Origin: an uncultured Lachnospiraceae bacterium
GTDB taxonomy: Bacteria; Bacillota; Clostridia; Lachnospirales; Lachnospiraceae
NCBI GenBank assembly: GCA_947567595.1
Contig: CANOMQ010000022.1
Coordinates: forward strand, 1-60,657
Reading direction: 5' to 3'
Length of the DNA: 60,657 nucleotides
The notes under the pieces were generated by a model, which saw nothing but the letters and a program-made list of their open reading frames with translations, searched no databases and was not told the origin of the DNA. Shown piece by piece: positions 53,255 through 60,657 of this stretch. Position numbers and translations under genes: made by a program. Every line of letters starts with the position of its first letter. The stretch's first letter is position 1.

Positions 53255-54199
53255 CTATTTATTTAAAAATTCCTTCACCTGCTCATAAACGCCCTTCGCG
53301 TCCAGCTTATACTTCTCAATCAGAGCCGCCGCAGAGCCGGACTCACCGAACATATCCTGCATGCCAATCTTGTAAACAGGCGCCGGATACGACTTGCAAA
53401 GCGCGTCGCAGACCGCACTGCCAAGTCCGCCAATCACGGAATGCTCCTCCGCCGTCACGCACTTGCCCGTTTTCTTAACGGAATTGACGATAACCTCCTC
53501 GTCAAGCGGCTTAATCGTGCAGATATTGATAACCTCCGCACTCACGCCGTCCTTCTCCAGCATTTCGGCTGCGCCAAGCGCAGAATCTACACAGATACCT
53601 GTAGCAACGATGGTTACATCGGTTCCTTCCCTGACAACCGTGCCCTTCCCAATCTCAAACTTATAATCCGGTCTGTCGTTAATCACGGGAACTGCCGCAC
53701 GCCCGAAACGGATATACACAGGTCCCTCATATTCCACAGCCGCGCGCACCGCCGCCTTCGCCTCAACATCATCTGCCGGACACATTACAACCATACCCGG
53801 AATAGTCCGCATTAACGCAATGTCCTCATTACACTGATGGGACGCGCCGTCCTCGCCAACCGTAATGCCCGCGTGTGTCGCACCGATTTTTACATTCAAG
53901 TGCGGATAACCAATCGAGTTGCGCACCTGCTCAAACGCACGTCCCGCCGCAAACATCGCAAACGAACTCATGAACGGGATTTTTCCCGCAAGCGACAAGC
54001 CTGCCGCCACGCCTGCCATATTGCACTCCGCGATACCGCAGTCGATATGCCTGTCCGGAAATGCCTTCCGGAACACGCCTGTTTTTGTCGCCGCCGCAAG
54101 GTCTGCGTCAAGGACAACCAAATTCGGATTTTCTTTTCCTATCTCAACGAGAGCGTTTCCGTAGCTCTCTCTTGTTGCTACCTTTTTTACATCTGCCAT
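53255..54199 (-). CDS. Transketolase, C-terminal subunit
   Basis: 314 residues, equal to the pyrimidine-binding and C-terminal domains of transketolase. It starts ATRESYGNALVEIGKENPNL and contains DCGIAECNMAGVAAGLSLAG and VGEDGASHQCNEDIALMRTI. It works with the N-terminal subunit encoded 29 bp upstream to move two-carbon units between pentose and triose phosphates. Split transketolases are common in Clostridia, archaea and Actinobacteria. Confidence 0.93.
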   Translation of the reverse strand: MADVKKVATRESYGNALVEIGKENPNLVVLDADLAAATKTGVFRKAFPDRHIDCGIAECNMAGVAAGLSLAGKIPFMSSFAMFAAGRAFEQVRNSIGYPHLNVKIGATHAGITVGEDGASHQCNEDIALMRTIPGMVVMCPADDVEAKAAVRAAVEYEGPVYIRFGRAAVPVINDRPDYKFEIGKGTVVREGTDVTIVATGICVDSALGAAEMLEKDGVSAEVINICTIKPLDEEVIVNSVKKTGKCVTAEEHSVIGGLGSAVCDALCKSYPAPVYKIGMQDMFGESGSAAALIEKYKLDAKGVYEQVKEFLNK

Positions 54200-54228
54200 T
54201 TTCCCTATGCTCCTTTCTTCACACGCGC

Positions 54229-55062
54229 TTAACCCAACTGCTGCGCGATTTTCTCCAAATCCGCCATAGCGACAGCGTACTCCTCGTCGTTGGGAGCCTT
54301 ACCGTGCCAATCCACATTGCCTTCCATAAAAGACACGCCCTTGCCCTTTAATGAATGCGCGATAATCGCCGTCGGCATTCCCTTCGTCTCCCTTGCCTCC
54401 TGAAACGCGGCACGGATTTTGTCAAAATCATGCGCGTCGTCAAGATTAATTACATGGAAATTAAACGCCTCAAATTTCTTGTCAATCGGATACGGCGAGC
54501 ATACGTCCTCAATCTTACCGTCAATCTGCAACCCGTTATTATCCACAATCACACAAAGATTGTCAAGCTTTCTATGCCCCGCAAACATCGAAGCCTCCCA
54601 AACCTGACCTTCCTCAATCTCACCATCGCCAAGCAGCGTGTAAACACGATAATCCGCATTGGACATCTTTGCGCCAAGCGCCAAACCGCACGCAACGGAA
54701 ATGCCCTGTCCAAGTGAGCCTGACGACATGTCAACGCCCGGCACATGCTGCATACAAGGGTGTCCCTGCAAATAAGAGCCAAGCTTTCTGAGCGTTTTCA
54801 AGTCCTCAACCGGAAAATAGCCGCGGTTTGCAAGTGCGGAATAAAGTCCCGGCGCCGTGTGTCCCTTTGAGAGAATAAAACGGTCCCTGTCCGCCTTCTT
54901 CGGTTCCTTCGGGTCAATGTTCATCTCCTCGAAGTAAAGATATGTAAAGATATCCGCCGCCGATAACGAGCCACCCGGGTGCCCCGCCTTCGCCGCGTGA
55001 ACGCCTGTGACGATACCTTTACGAACTTCATTTGCTGCTCTTTGAAGTTCCAAATTTGTCAT
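54229..55062 (-). CDS. Transketolase, N-terminal subunit
   Basis: 277 residues. It carries the thiamine-diphosphate binding domain: GHPGGSLSAADIFTYLYF, HTAPGLYSAL, and GDGEIEEGQVWEASMFAGHR ending in the VDNNGLQIDG region that holds the metal ligands. It forms the active enzyme with the C-terminal subunit. Position after araD and the FGGY kinase fits pentose degradation. Confidence 0.93.
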   Translation of the reverse strand: MTNLELQRAANEVRKGIVTGVHAAKAGHPGGSLSAADIFTYLYFEEMNIDPKEPKKADRDRFILSKGHTAPGLYSALANRGYFPVEDLKTLRKLGSYLQGHPCMQHVPGVDMSSGSLGQGISVACGLALGAKMSNADYRVYTLLGDGEIEEGQVWEASMFAGHRKLDNLCVIVDNNGLQIDGKIEDVCSPYPIDKKFEAFNFHVINLDDAHDFDKIRAAFQEARETKGMPTAIIAHSLKGKGVSFMEGNVDWHGKAPNDEEYAVAMADLEKIAQQLG

Positions 55063-55098
55063 GTTGAATTACCTCCATTCTTGTATGTTAAATTCTTA

Positions 55099-55800
55099 TC
55101 AATCTTCTTCTACCTTATTGCCATAATACGCATTTGCACCATGCTTCCTATAATAATGCTTATCCTGAATGCGCTGCGGAGCCGGCTCCACGTCCGCATT
55201 CAACTGCTCCGTGAACAGTGCCATCTTCGCAACCTCCTCAAGTACCACCGCATTGTGCACCGCCTCCTTCGCATCCTTGCCCCACGCGAACGGTCCGTGA
55301 TTTTTGCAAAGCACCGCAGGAACTGCCATCACGTCTTTGTCCTTGAACGTCTCAATAATCAGCGTTCCTGTATTCTTCTCGTACCCGTCGTCAATCTCCT
55401 CCTGCGTCAACACACGCGCACACGGGATTTCCCCGTACATATAATCCGCATGGGTCGTGCCATAGCACGGAATCGACCGCCCCGACTGCGCCCAGCTTGT
55501 GGCATAGGTACTGTGCGTATGCACCACGCCGCCGATTTCGGGAAACGCCTTGTAAAGCTCCAAGTGCGTCGGCGTGTCGGACGACGGATTGTATTTTCCC
55601 TCAACCCTGTTGCCCTCCAAGTCCATGACAACCATGTCCTCCGGCTTGAGCAAATCGTAGTCAACGCCGCTTGGCTTGATGACAAACAGTCCGCTCTCAC
55701 GGTCAATCGCACTCACGTTTCCCCACGTAAACGTCACAAGACCGTATTTTGGCAAATCCATATTCGCCTCATACACCTTTTTCTTTAATTCCTCCAGCAT
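55099..55800 (-). CDS. araD: L-ribulose-5-phosphate 4-epimerase
   Basis: 233 residues, close to E. coli AraD. Zinc ligands H94 and H96 (VVHTHSTYA) are present, D75 fits the family catalytic aspartate, and the third zinc histidine lies in [20 protein letters not shown]. It converts L-ribulose 5-phosphate to D-xylulose 5-phosphate, feeding the adjacent transketolase. AAGGAG precedes the ATG. Upstream lies a near-perfect palindrome that may be an operator. Confidence 0.93.
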   Translation of the reverse strand: MLEELKKKVYEANMDLPKYGLVTFTWGNVSAIDRESGLFVIKPSGVDYDLLKPEDMVVMDLEGNRVEGKYNPSSDTPTHLELYKAFPEIGGVVHTHSTYATSWAQSGRSIPCYGTTHADYMYGEIPCARVLTQEEIDDGYEKNTGTLIIETFKDKDVMAVPAVLCKNHGPFAWGKDAKEAVHNAVVLEEVAKMALFTEQLNADVEPAPQRIQDKHYYRKHGANAYYGNKVEED

Positions 55801-55850
55801 CTGTATGAACTCCTTTCCCTTCTCTCAGTATTTTCCATTACCTGAAAGAA

Positions 55851-55876
55851 TGCAAAACAAACTTGTTTGATTTGCA
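55851..55876. promoter_or_regulatory. Near-perfect palindrome upstream of araD
   Basis: TGCAAAACAAAC-TT-GTTTGATTTGCA: 12-bp arms with one mismatch and a 2-bp centre, 50 bp before the araD ATG. It could be an operator or RNA hairpin. The adjacent TGCATTC-like half on the minus strand recurs at the FGGY kinase promoter. Confidence 0.4.
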
Positions 55877-55885
55877 CTCTTTGGG

Positions 55886-55943
55886 CATGTGACTTAGCAC
55901 TTCTTAGTTAGCGTCTTTTGCTAACTTAGAAGTCCTTCACATG
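55886..55943. repeat. 58-bp imperfect inverted repeat at the kinase gene end
   Basis: Inner arms ACTTCTTAGTTAGC and GCTAACTTAGAAGT differ at one position around a 7-base loop. Outer arms CATGTGA and TCACATG are perfect, with short asymmetric bulges between. It covers the last seven codons and stop of the FGGY kinase. It lacks a U-run on the minus strand, so it is more like a stabilising or processing hairpin than a terminator. Confidence 0.7.
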
Positions 55944-57522
55944 CCGCGCGCTCAATCGCAAGTCCCTTCTTATACCGCTCAATAAACGTCTCAAAGCCTG
56001 CCACGTCCTTTGCGTCCGGCTCCATGCGCACAGACTCCTCGCCCGCAAATACCTTATTGTTCAGATAATCACCAAGCGACTCGTCCGCGCCCTTCGTCAT
56101 CATATAATTCGCAAGCACTGCCATGCCCCAAGCGCCACCTTCGCCTGCCGTCTTCATCACCGAAACAGGCACATTCACCGCCGCCGCGACAACCTTTTGC
56201 CCAACGCCCTCCGTCTTAAACAGTCCGCCATGTCCCAAAAGCTCATCAAGCGTCACATGCTCCTGCTTAAACAAAATATCCATACCAATCTTTATCGCCC
56301 CAAGCGCCGTAAACAAATTCACGCGCATAAAATTCGCAAGATTAAACTTCGCATCAGGTGTGCGCACAAACAACGGTCTTCCCTCCGCAAAGCCCGTCAC
56401 ATGCTCGCCCGAGAAATACCCGTACGCCAACAGCCCGCCACAGTCCGCGTCGCCCTCAAGCGCCTTCCTGTAAAGCGTTCCATACAGCTCATTCATATCC
56501 GTTTTCTGTCCCATTGCCTCTTGGAATTCCTTGAAAATATTCACCCACGCATTCAAATCCGAGGTGCAGTTGTTGCAGTGCACCATCGCAACCAAGCTGC
56601 CGTCCGGCGTTGTCACAAGGTCAAGCTCCTCATACGATTTTGACAAATCCTTCTCCAAAACCGCCATCGCAAAGACCGAAGTTCCCGCGGAAATATTACC
56701 CGTCCTCTGCGCCACGCTGTTTGTCGCAACCATTCCCGTACCTGCGTCGCCCTCGGGAGGACACATCGGAATACCTGCCTGCAGCGTCCCCGTCACATCA
56801 AGCAGCTTTGCGCCTTCCTCAGTCAGCACGCCCGCCTTATCGCCGGAAACCAGCACCTTCGGCATAATGTCCGCAAGCTTCCATGCAAAGTTTTTATCCG
56901 CTATCAGCTCATCAAACTGCGCAATCATTCTCTTATTAAAGTCTTTTGTATCAATATCAATCGGGAACATTCCCGACGCCTCACCGACACCAAGCACCTT
57001 CTCGCCGCTAAGCTGCCAATGGATATACCCCGCAAGCGTCGTGAAATAATCCACACTGCCCACATGCTCCTCGCCATTTAAAACCGCCTGATACAAATGC
57101 GCAATGCTCCATCTCTGCGGAATATGGTAGTTGAACAGGCTTGTGAGCTTTTCGCTCGCGTCCTGCGTAATCGTGTTGCGCCACGTCCGAAACGGCACCA
57201 GCAGCTCACCATTCTTGTCAAACGCCATATACCCGTGCATCATCGCGCTAAAACCAAGCGAGCCCAAGGTCTTAATCGGCGTACCATACTTGGCCTGCAC
57301 CTGTTTTGCCAAGTCCTGATAACAGTCCTGAAGTCCCTTCCAAATCGCGTCAAGGCTGTACGTCCAAATGTTGTTCACAAGCTGGTTTTCCCAATCATGA
57401 TTTCCAATCGCAAGCACCTCATGATTTTCATCAATCAGCACCGCCTTAATCCGGGTAGAGCCAAACTCAATTCCAAGCGCAGTCTTGCCATTTTCAATTG
57501 CAGTCTTTGCGTCAAGTCCCAT
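55921..57522 (-). CDS. FGGY-family carbohydrate kinase, probable L-ribulokinase
   Basis: 533 residues. FGGY fold: [20 protein letters not shown] (phosphate 1), [20 protein letters not shown] (substrate region), [13 protein letters not shown] (ATP-binding), and a late [17 protein letters not shown] (adenosine region). It phosphorylates a pentulose. Its place ahead of araD suggests L-ribulose, though L-xylulose or another ketose is possible and no araA isomerase is in the window. GGAGGTTACA precedes the ATG and a strong promoter lies about 80 bp upstream. Confidence 0.8.
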   Translation of the reverse strand: MGLDAKTAIENGKTALGIEFGSTRIKAVLIDENHEVLAIGNHDWENQLVNNIWTYSLDAIWKGLQDCYQDLAKQVQAKYGTPIKTLGSLGFSAMMHGYMAFDKNGELLVPFRTWRNTITQDASEKLTSLFNYHIPQRWSIAHLYQAVLNGEEHVGSVDYFTTLAGYIHWQLSGEKVLGVGEASGMFPIDIDTKDFNKRMIAQFDELIADKNFAWKLADIMPKVLVSGDKAGVLTEEGAKLLDVTGTLQAGIPMCPPEGDAGTGMVATNSVAQRTGNISAGTSVFAMAVLEKDLSKSYEELDLVTTPDGSLVAMVHCNNCTSDLNAWVNIFKEFQEAMGQKTDMNELYGTLYRKALEGDADCGGLLAYGYFSGEHVTGFAEGRPLFVRTPDAKFNLANFMRVNLFTALGAIKIGMDILFKQEHVTLDELLGHGGLFKTEGVGQKVVAAAVNVPVSVMKTAGEGGAWGMAVLANYMMTKGADESLGDYLNNKVFAGEESVRMEPDAKDVAGFETFIERYKKGLAIERAACEGLLS

Positions 57523-57595
57523 AACATTGTAACCTCCTGTTTGTTATATTTTTCACAAATGTTTTGTCAAAATGCACAAAATTCTAGTCACACTC

Positions 57596-57630
57596 TGCAT
57601 TCATTATAACAACTCTGCAAAATGAATGCA
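57596..57630. promoter_or_regulatory. Inverted repeat overlapping the kinase promoter
   Basis: TGCATTCATT-N15-AATGAATGCA, perfect 10-bp arms. The left arm overlaps the -10 box and the right arm overlaps the -35, so a bound dimer would block RNA polymerase. It may also fold as a hairpin downstream of the preceding gene. Confidence 0.5.
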
Positions 57631-57631
57631 A
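57603..57631 (-). promoter_or_regulatory. Sigma-A promoter of the pentose operon
   Basis: TTGCAT, 17-bp spacer, perfect TATAAT on the minus strand, 81 bp before the FGGY kinase ATG. Confidence 0.8.
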
Positions 57632-57637
57632 CAGGTT

Positions 57638-59215
57638 TTACCGCCAATTCAGCTTTTCGATTGCGCAGGTGTGCGGCTTATTTGCATTGTCCTTATTGTA
57701 ATTAATCCCGACAAGCAAAATCTCCCCGGCATACCCCTCAAGCGCCTGCGTGTAGTGCCTGTCCTTGATTTGTTTCATTGCTGTGTCAACTGTTTTGTCG
57801 TATTTTAATTCCACGACAAGCGCAGGCTTATCTGTATGCGGCAATGGTAAAAAGACAATATCCGCAAAACCGCGTCCCGTCGGAAATTCCCTGATGAACT
57901 TGTAATCCTTGCGCGCGCTGTAATACGCAAGACCGATTGCACAGCTCAAGGAATTTTCGTCATTGTACGTCAAAATCGACGCGACCTCCGTATGCGCCTT
58001 ATCGAGTGCCTCCGCAACACTAACCGCATCGCCGTTTATCGTATCCTCCAAAAGCCGCTCCGACGCCTTCAAAACACGCATAACCTCCGCCCAGCCGCCG
58101 ACACTCATCGCATTCTCAAATTCCCGGATAATCTCCTTATTTGGAATAAACGCCTCCTCATTTTCGGCATTGTATCCCAAATAACCCAAATGGATTAACA
58201 GCGTCAGCACATCATCCTTTACCTTGAAATTGCGCATGTCATTTTGGAAGCTCAGCGTATTCACCCTGATGTATTCCCCGCCGAGCATTCGTACAATATC
58301 CGAACGCAGTCCGTCAAAATCCATGTCAAGATACGTTTTCAACGCATCATATGTTTCGGTGGAAATCCAGTAGCTTGATAAAATATGATTTTTCATTGCC
58401 GCCACGACAGACCACGGATTATAAATATGCTGATACCGCCGAAACCGATATCCGTCATACCAACTGCCAACCTGCGCATAATCCATGCCATACTGCCCAC
58501 ATAATGCTTTAACTTCATTCTCCGTAAACCCTGTATATTCTTCAAATTCAAACTGATCCGTCATGGAATATTCCCAAAACATATTCAGCGCCGAATGCAC
58601 CCCGTATTTCTTAACAGGCAAAATCCCCGTCATATACGCAAGCGCCACATACGACTGATCCTTCAACAAATTCCGCAGGAAATCAAGATACTGCTTCTGC
58701 ATCGCCTCCGACTCCTGCCGCTCCCGCATCACGCAGTCCCACTCGTCTATCAAAAACACAAACCCTTTTCCTGTTTCCGCATAAATCTGCTCCAAAACAG
58801 CAGCAAGAATTGTTTCCTCTCCGGAAAAAAAGTCCCCATACACCTTGCGGATTTCTGCAATCACAATCCGCTCAAGATACTCCGTCACTTCCTCCCCCTT
58901 CGCCCGTATCAGAAACTGCTGCATATTCAGAAAAATCACATCAAACTGATTTAAATACTCCAAAAACGTCTCGTCCTGTTCAATTGCAAACCCCTGAAAC
59001 AGACCCGCAGAATCACACCCACGGCTGTAATACGCCGCAAGCATTTTAAGCGCCATCGACTTCCCAAACCGACGCGGTCTGCTCACGCAGATATACCGTT
59101 GCTCCGTATTCAGGCATTTATTCGTATGTGCTATCAGCCCCGTTTTATCAACATATATTTCAGAGCGGACAGCCTGCCAAAATCCCTTGTTATCCGGATT
59201 TAAATAAATACCCAT
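57638..59215 (-). CDS. AAA-ATPase-like / PD-(D/E)XK nuclease protein, paralogue A
   Basis: 525 residues from the ATG after GGGAGGTATC. The N-terminal AAA-ATPase_like domain begins IYLNPDNKGFWQAVRSEIYVD and has the Walker A-like RPRRFGKSMALKM (G51, K52, S53) and a Walker B FLIDEWD. The C-terminal PD-(D/E)XK domain carries GRGFADIVFLPLP and ALVVELKYDKT, the D, E and K of a nuclease. This family is expanded in Lachnospiraceae and Bacteroidetes. Its function is unknown, with a mobile-element or defence role often suggested. A paralogue lies directly upstream. Confidence 0.85.
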   Translation of the reverse strand: MGIYLNPDNKGFWQAVRSEIYVDKTGLIAHTNKCLNTEQRYICVSRPRRFGKSMALKMLAAYYSRGCDSAGLFQGFAIEQDETFLEYLNQFDVIFLNMQQFLIRAKGEEVTEYLERIVIAEIRKVYGDFFSGEETILAAVLEQIYAETGKGFVFLIDEWDCVMRERQESEAMQKQYLDFLRNLLKDQSYVALAYMTGILPVKKYGVHSALNMFWEYSMTDQFEFEEYTGFTENEVKALCGQYGMDYAQVGSWYDGYRFRRYQHIYNPWSVVAAMKNHILSSYWISTETYDALKTYLDMDFDGLRSDIVRMLGGEYIRVNTLSFQNDMRNFKVKDDVLTLLIHLGYLGYNAENEEAFIPNKEIIREFENAMSVGGWAEVMRVLKASERLLEDTINGDAVSVAEALDKAHTEVASILTYNDENSLSCAIGLAYYSARKDYKFIREFPTGRGFADIVFLPLPHTDKPALVVELKYDKTVDTAMKQIKDRHYTQALEGYAGEILLVGINYNKDNANKPHTCAIEKLNWR

Positions 59216-59287
59216 AGCCGATACCTCCCATATCTTCTCACAATTAGCCCGCAAAAAATGTTCCTTCCAATATTCCCGCCATTTCTA

Positions 59288-60657
59288 TTACGGTTTCCAA
59301 TCCAACCGCTCTATCAGACAGCAATGCGTCTTACTTTCCCTATCATAATTAATACCAACAAGCAGAACCGCACCGCTATACCCTTCAAGCGCCTGCGTAT
59401 ACTTCCGCTCCTTAATCTGCCTGATTGCCGTATCAGCAGTTTTGTCATATTTCAATTCCACGACAAGCGCAGGCTTATCTGTATGCGGCAGCGGCAAAAA
59501 GACAACGTCCGCAAACCCCCGCCCTGTAGGAAATTCCCTGATGAACTTATAATCCTTCCGCGCACTATAATAAGCAAGACCAACCGCACAGCTAAGCGAG
59601 TTTTCGTCATTATACGTCAAAATCGAAGCAACCTCCATATGCGCCTTATCAAGCGCCTCGGCAACCCTATCCGCATCACCGTTTATCGTATCCTCCAAAA
59701 GCCGCTCCGATGCCTTCAAGACACGCATGACCTCCGCCCAGCCGCCGACGCTCATCGCATTCTCAAATTCCCCGATAATCTCCTTATTCGGAATAAACGC
59801 CCTCTTTGTCTCAGCATCATACCCCAAATACCCCAAATGAATTAATAACGTCAACACATCGTCCTTCGTCTTAAAATTGTGCATGTCATTCTGAAAGCTA
59901 TGCGTATTCACTGCAACAGACTCCCCACCAAGCATCTGCACAATGTCCGAACGCAGCCCGTCAAAGTCCATGTCCATGTATACCTTCAATGCCTCATATG
60001 TTTCCGTGGAAGTCCAGTAATTCGAAAAATCCTGACACTGCATCGCTTCCACCACAGATTTCGGATTATAAATATGCTTAAATTTCCGCAGCCTGTACCC
60101 GTCATACCAGCTTCGCGTCTCGGCAAAATCCATGTCGAACCGCCCGCATAACGCCTTTACCTCCTCGTCCGTAAACCCCGTATATTCCTCCAGCATTTTT
60201 TGATTTGTCATCGAATACTCCGCAAACATATTTAACGCAGAATGCACCCCATACTTCTTAACCGGCAAAATTCCCGTCATATACGCAAGCGCAACATACT
60301 CCCTGTCCTTCAATAAATTCCGTAAAAAATCAAGATACTGCTTCTGAAGCTTCTCCGACTCCTGCCGCTCCCGCATCACGCAGTCCCACTCGTCTATCAA
60401 AAACACAAACTCCCTATCCGTCTCACAATAAATATGCTCTAATACATTAGCAAGCATTGTTTCCTGTTCCGGAAACAATGTCCCATACACCTTGCGAATA
60501 TCCGCAATAACCACCTGTTCCAAATATTCCGTCACGCCCTGATCTTTTGCACCAATTAAAAACTGCTGCATATTCAAATAAATCACATCATACCGATTTA
60601 AATGCTCCAAGAAACTCTCATCATGCGCAATCTCAAACCCCTGAAACAGCTCCGCCG
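59288..60657 (-). CDS. AAA-ATPase-like / PD-(D/E)XK paralogue B, 5' end outside window
   Basis: About 456 codons are open to the right edge, so the N-terminus with the Walker A motif is outside. The visible part starts AELFQGFEIAHDESFLEHLN, has the Walker B FLIDEWD, and the same nuclease motifs as its neighbour (GRGFADVVFLPLP, ALVVELKYDKT). It aligns with paralogue A along its whole visible length, with the last ~200 residues almost identical. Divergence at the DNA level is mainly at third positions, so both copies appear under selection. The gap between the two is about 70 bp. Confidence 0.85.
   Translation of the reverse strand, partial: AELFQGFEIAHDESFLEHLNRYDVIYLNMQQFLIGAKDQGVTEYLEQVVIADIRKVYGTLFPEQETMLANVLEHIYCETDREFVFLIDEWDCVMRERQESEKLQKQYLDFLRNLLKDREYVALAYMTGILPVKKYGVHSALNMFAEYSMTNQKMLEEYTGFTDEEVKALCGRFDMDFAETRSWYDGYRLRKFKHIYNPKSVVEAMQCQDFSNYWTSTETYEALKVYMDMDFDGLRSDIVQMLGGESVAVNTHSFQNDMHNFKTKDDVLTLLIHLGYLGYDAETKRAFIPNKEIIGEFENAMSVGGWAEVMRVLKASERLLEDTINGDADRVAEALDKAHMEVASILTYNDENSLSCAVGLAYYSARKDYKFIREFPTGRGFADVVFLPLPHTDKPALVVELKYDKTADTAIRQIKERKYTQALEGYSGAVLLVGINYDRESKTHCCLIERLDWKP

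Overview
The window looks like chromosome from a spore-forming, motile, anaerobic Firmicute of the Clostridia, most likely Lachnospiraceae. This rests on the hrcA-grpE-dnaK-dnaJ-prmA/rsmE heat-shock cluster with a CIRCE operator, a cotJ spore-coat locus, a SigV/RsiV-type ECF pair, TRAP-fed hexuronate catabolism, strong GGAGG ribosome-binding sites, and several AAA-ATPase/PD-(D/E)XK genes of a kind common in that family. No rRNA, tRNA or CRISPR array was recognised.

Layout. Bases 1-2900 are AT-rich and decayed: an AEP primase-helicase gene running off the left edge, a broken Schlafen/AlbA regulator and a TraX-like gene with an internal deletion. Bases 3044-5073 hold an orphan Agr/LytTR two-component pair. 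Bases 5727-16705, all on the minus strand, form a hexuronate block: DctP-DctQ-DctM TRAP transporter, YcxB-like protein, YesM-type kinase, AraC-type regulator, a second membrane-anchored DctP-like binding protein, an MFS transporter, mannonate dehydratase and fructuronate reductase. Next come a membrane sulfatase-fold enzyme, RsmE, two Nudix proteins and an acetyltransferase, then an Rpn-type nuclease on the opposite strand, then prmA-dnaJ-dnaK-grpE-hrcA. A KdgF-like cupin at 28.6 kb belongs functionally with the uronate genes.

From 29.5 to 36 kb the window carries a CotJA-CotJB fusion with CotJC, UppP with an aminotransferase, and a CarD-like/FIST/methyl-accepting module. At 36-38.5 kb there is thioredoxin and an uncharacterised coiled-coil gene pair behind a textbook flagellar sigma-D promoter. 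A decayed AAA-ATPase precedes a secreted protein of about 3,030 residues, which is co-oriented with a small lipoprotein gene. A SigV/RsiV operon with its own ECF-type promoter follows. The right end carries a DUF362 ferredoxin, a pentose block (split transketolase, AraD, FGGY kinase), and two tandem AAA-ATPase/PD-(D/E)XK paralogues, the second running off the right edge.

The features least explained by known systems are: (1) a ~600-bp non-coding element present twice in the same orientation (5115-5716 and 32863-33477), with a hairpin whose pairing works best on the minus-strand transcript; (2) the sigma-D-controlled coiled-coil pair; (3) the giant multidomain secreted protein with its lipoprotein partner; (4) the TRAP-binding-protein/two-component arrangement inside the uronate operon.
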